From positions 1 to 61,812 of the forward strand of contig CAYJAP010000002.1 of NCBI GenBank assembly GCA_964368425.1: a stretch of 61,812 bases of DNA, written 5' to 3'. Positions 61,364 to 61,812 of this stretch are shown piece after piece; within the stretch, counting starts at the first letter, position 1; every line of letters starts with the position of its first letter. The notes beneath the pieces were generated by a model, which saw only the letters and a list, made by a program, of their open reading frames with translations, was not told the origin of the DNA and did not search any database. The position numbers and the translations under genes were made by a program. Source of the stretch: CAYJAP01 sp964368425. Lineage in GTDB: Bacteria > Bacillota > Clostridia > Christensenellales > UBA1242.

Positions 61364-61540
61364 TGTGGACAATCATAAACATTACTTACACAGACTTGTC
61401 CACACAACGAAATCAATATGTAGTGTTATAATTTAAAATTTTGAACCTTTTAATACAATATGGTTGAAAAAAAATAAGTTATAAACATATCCACAGTCTA
61501 AATAATAATAACAATAATTTAATAATAAAATTTAATTAGG
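61364..61540 (+). other. oriC region between dnaA and dnaN
   Basis: Three DnaA boxes are visible: TGTGGACAA (61364-61372, reverse of TTGTCCACA), TTGTCCACA (61396-61404) and ATATCCACA (61487-61495), the last matching 8 of 9. An AT-only tract with TAA trinucleotides (61503-61517) follows the last box by 7 bp, as DnaA-trio unwinding elements do. The surrounding 61505-61540 is nearly pure A/T. This is the likely origin of replication. Confidence 0.8.
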
Positions 61541-61551
61541 AGAACGGGAAG

Positions 61552-61812
61552 ATGAAATTAGTTTGTGAAGGATTGGATTTAGCGGAAGCGGTATTAAAAG
61601 TAAGTAAGGGTACTAGCTCTAAAACTACAAATCCTATACTGGAAGGTATAAAACTTGTAGCAGAAGATAATTATTTAACTTTAAGTGCTACTGATTTAGA
61701 AATAGCTATTGAAAAGAAAATTAAAGCTGATATTAAGATTGAAGGAGAGACTGTTGTTCCAGGAAGATTTTTTAGTGAGTATATTAAAAAATTAACAAAT
61801 GAACATATAGAA
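61552..61812 (+). CDS. dnaN: DNA polymerase III beta sliding clamp, 5' part
   Basis: The first 87 residues of DnaN, running off the right edge. MKLVCEGLDLAEAVLKVSK, NPILEGIKLVAE, LTLSATDLEIAI and VPGRFFSE match the first clamp domain. The start has AGGAGAACGGGAAG upstream. It follows dnaA across the origin region, the normal dnaA-oriC-dnaN order. Confidence 0.95.
   Translation, partial: MKLVCEGLDLAEAVLKVSKGTSSKTTNPILEGIKLVAEDNYLTLSATDLEIAIEKKIKADIKIEGETVVPGRFFSEYIKKLTNEHIE

Noticed and set aside
1..61812. Mobile elements, CRISPR arrays, prophage
   Set aside because: No transposase, integrase, phage structural genes or regularly spaced repeats were seen; the only tandem repeats are protein-coding.

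Overview
The window looks like the chromosome of an endospore-forming member of the Clostridia, probably an uncultured gut-type anaerobe. The evidence is AT-rich DNA, strong Shine-Dalgarno sites, spoIIE, spmA/spmB, yabP/yabQ and a SpoIIM-like gene, an electron-bifurcating [FeFe] hydrogenase, and lipoproteins and surface proteins with MBG and InlB-type repeats. The species cannot be named from the sequence alone. I saw no prophage, transposase, CRISPR array or rRNA gene.

Layout. 1-7563: surface lipoproteins, a 25-residue Lys/Ala micro-gene and a long coiled-coil protein. 7568-15227: an FAD oxidoreductase, DNA repair and stress genes (exonuclease III, 1-Cys-like peroxiredoxin, UvsE, O6-alkylguanine transferase), an ABC exporter behind a leader-peptide attenuator, and a YwaF-type membrane protein. 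15653-18724: tRNA-Ser(GGA), archaeal-type AspRS and AsnRS. 19036-23889: HydABC hydrogenase operon headed by a second YwaF-type gene. 24068-29862: lipoprotein, then spoIIE-tilS-cca. 29974-35583: tatD-rsmA, spmAB, cysS with an RsmC-like methylase, and a MarR regulator divergent from an epimerase-like gene. 37190-40730: InlB-repeat protein, a yabP-yabQ-divIC cluster that ends in an Mrr-like nuclease, and a zinc-ribbon micro-protein. 41007-45319: three tandem SHOCT-type membrane genes facing a set of unrecognised genes, one with an in-frame TGA. 45447-52667: GlmU-C-like acetyltransferase, glmM, lysS, D-Ala-D-Ala carboxypeptidase, SpoIIM-like protein, argS. 53043-61812: zinc-ribbon micro-protein, Tic20-like protein, gyrA-gyrB on the minus strand, then recF, dnaA, the origin and the start of dnaN on the plus strand.

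How it works together. Most of the window is housekeeping: translation (five aminoacyl-tRNA synthetases, tRNA maturation and rRNA methylation), origin and topology functions, peptidoglycan precursor and wall remodelling, and sporulation. The hydrogenase indicates fermentative redox balancing with NADH and ferredoxin.

The strongest unusual signal is at 9691-9890: promoter, 19-codon ORF with a near-perfect SD, an 11-bp antiterminator pairing and a terminator. This is the architecture of ribosome-mediated attenuation ahead of an ABC exporter. Other notable points are an apparent ATA start, a TGA at codon 4 of a well-promoted gene, an atypical recF-dnaA-dnaN order with divergent gyrBA, and a candidate DnaA-box/DnaA-trio unwinding element.
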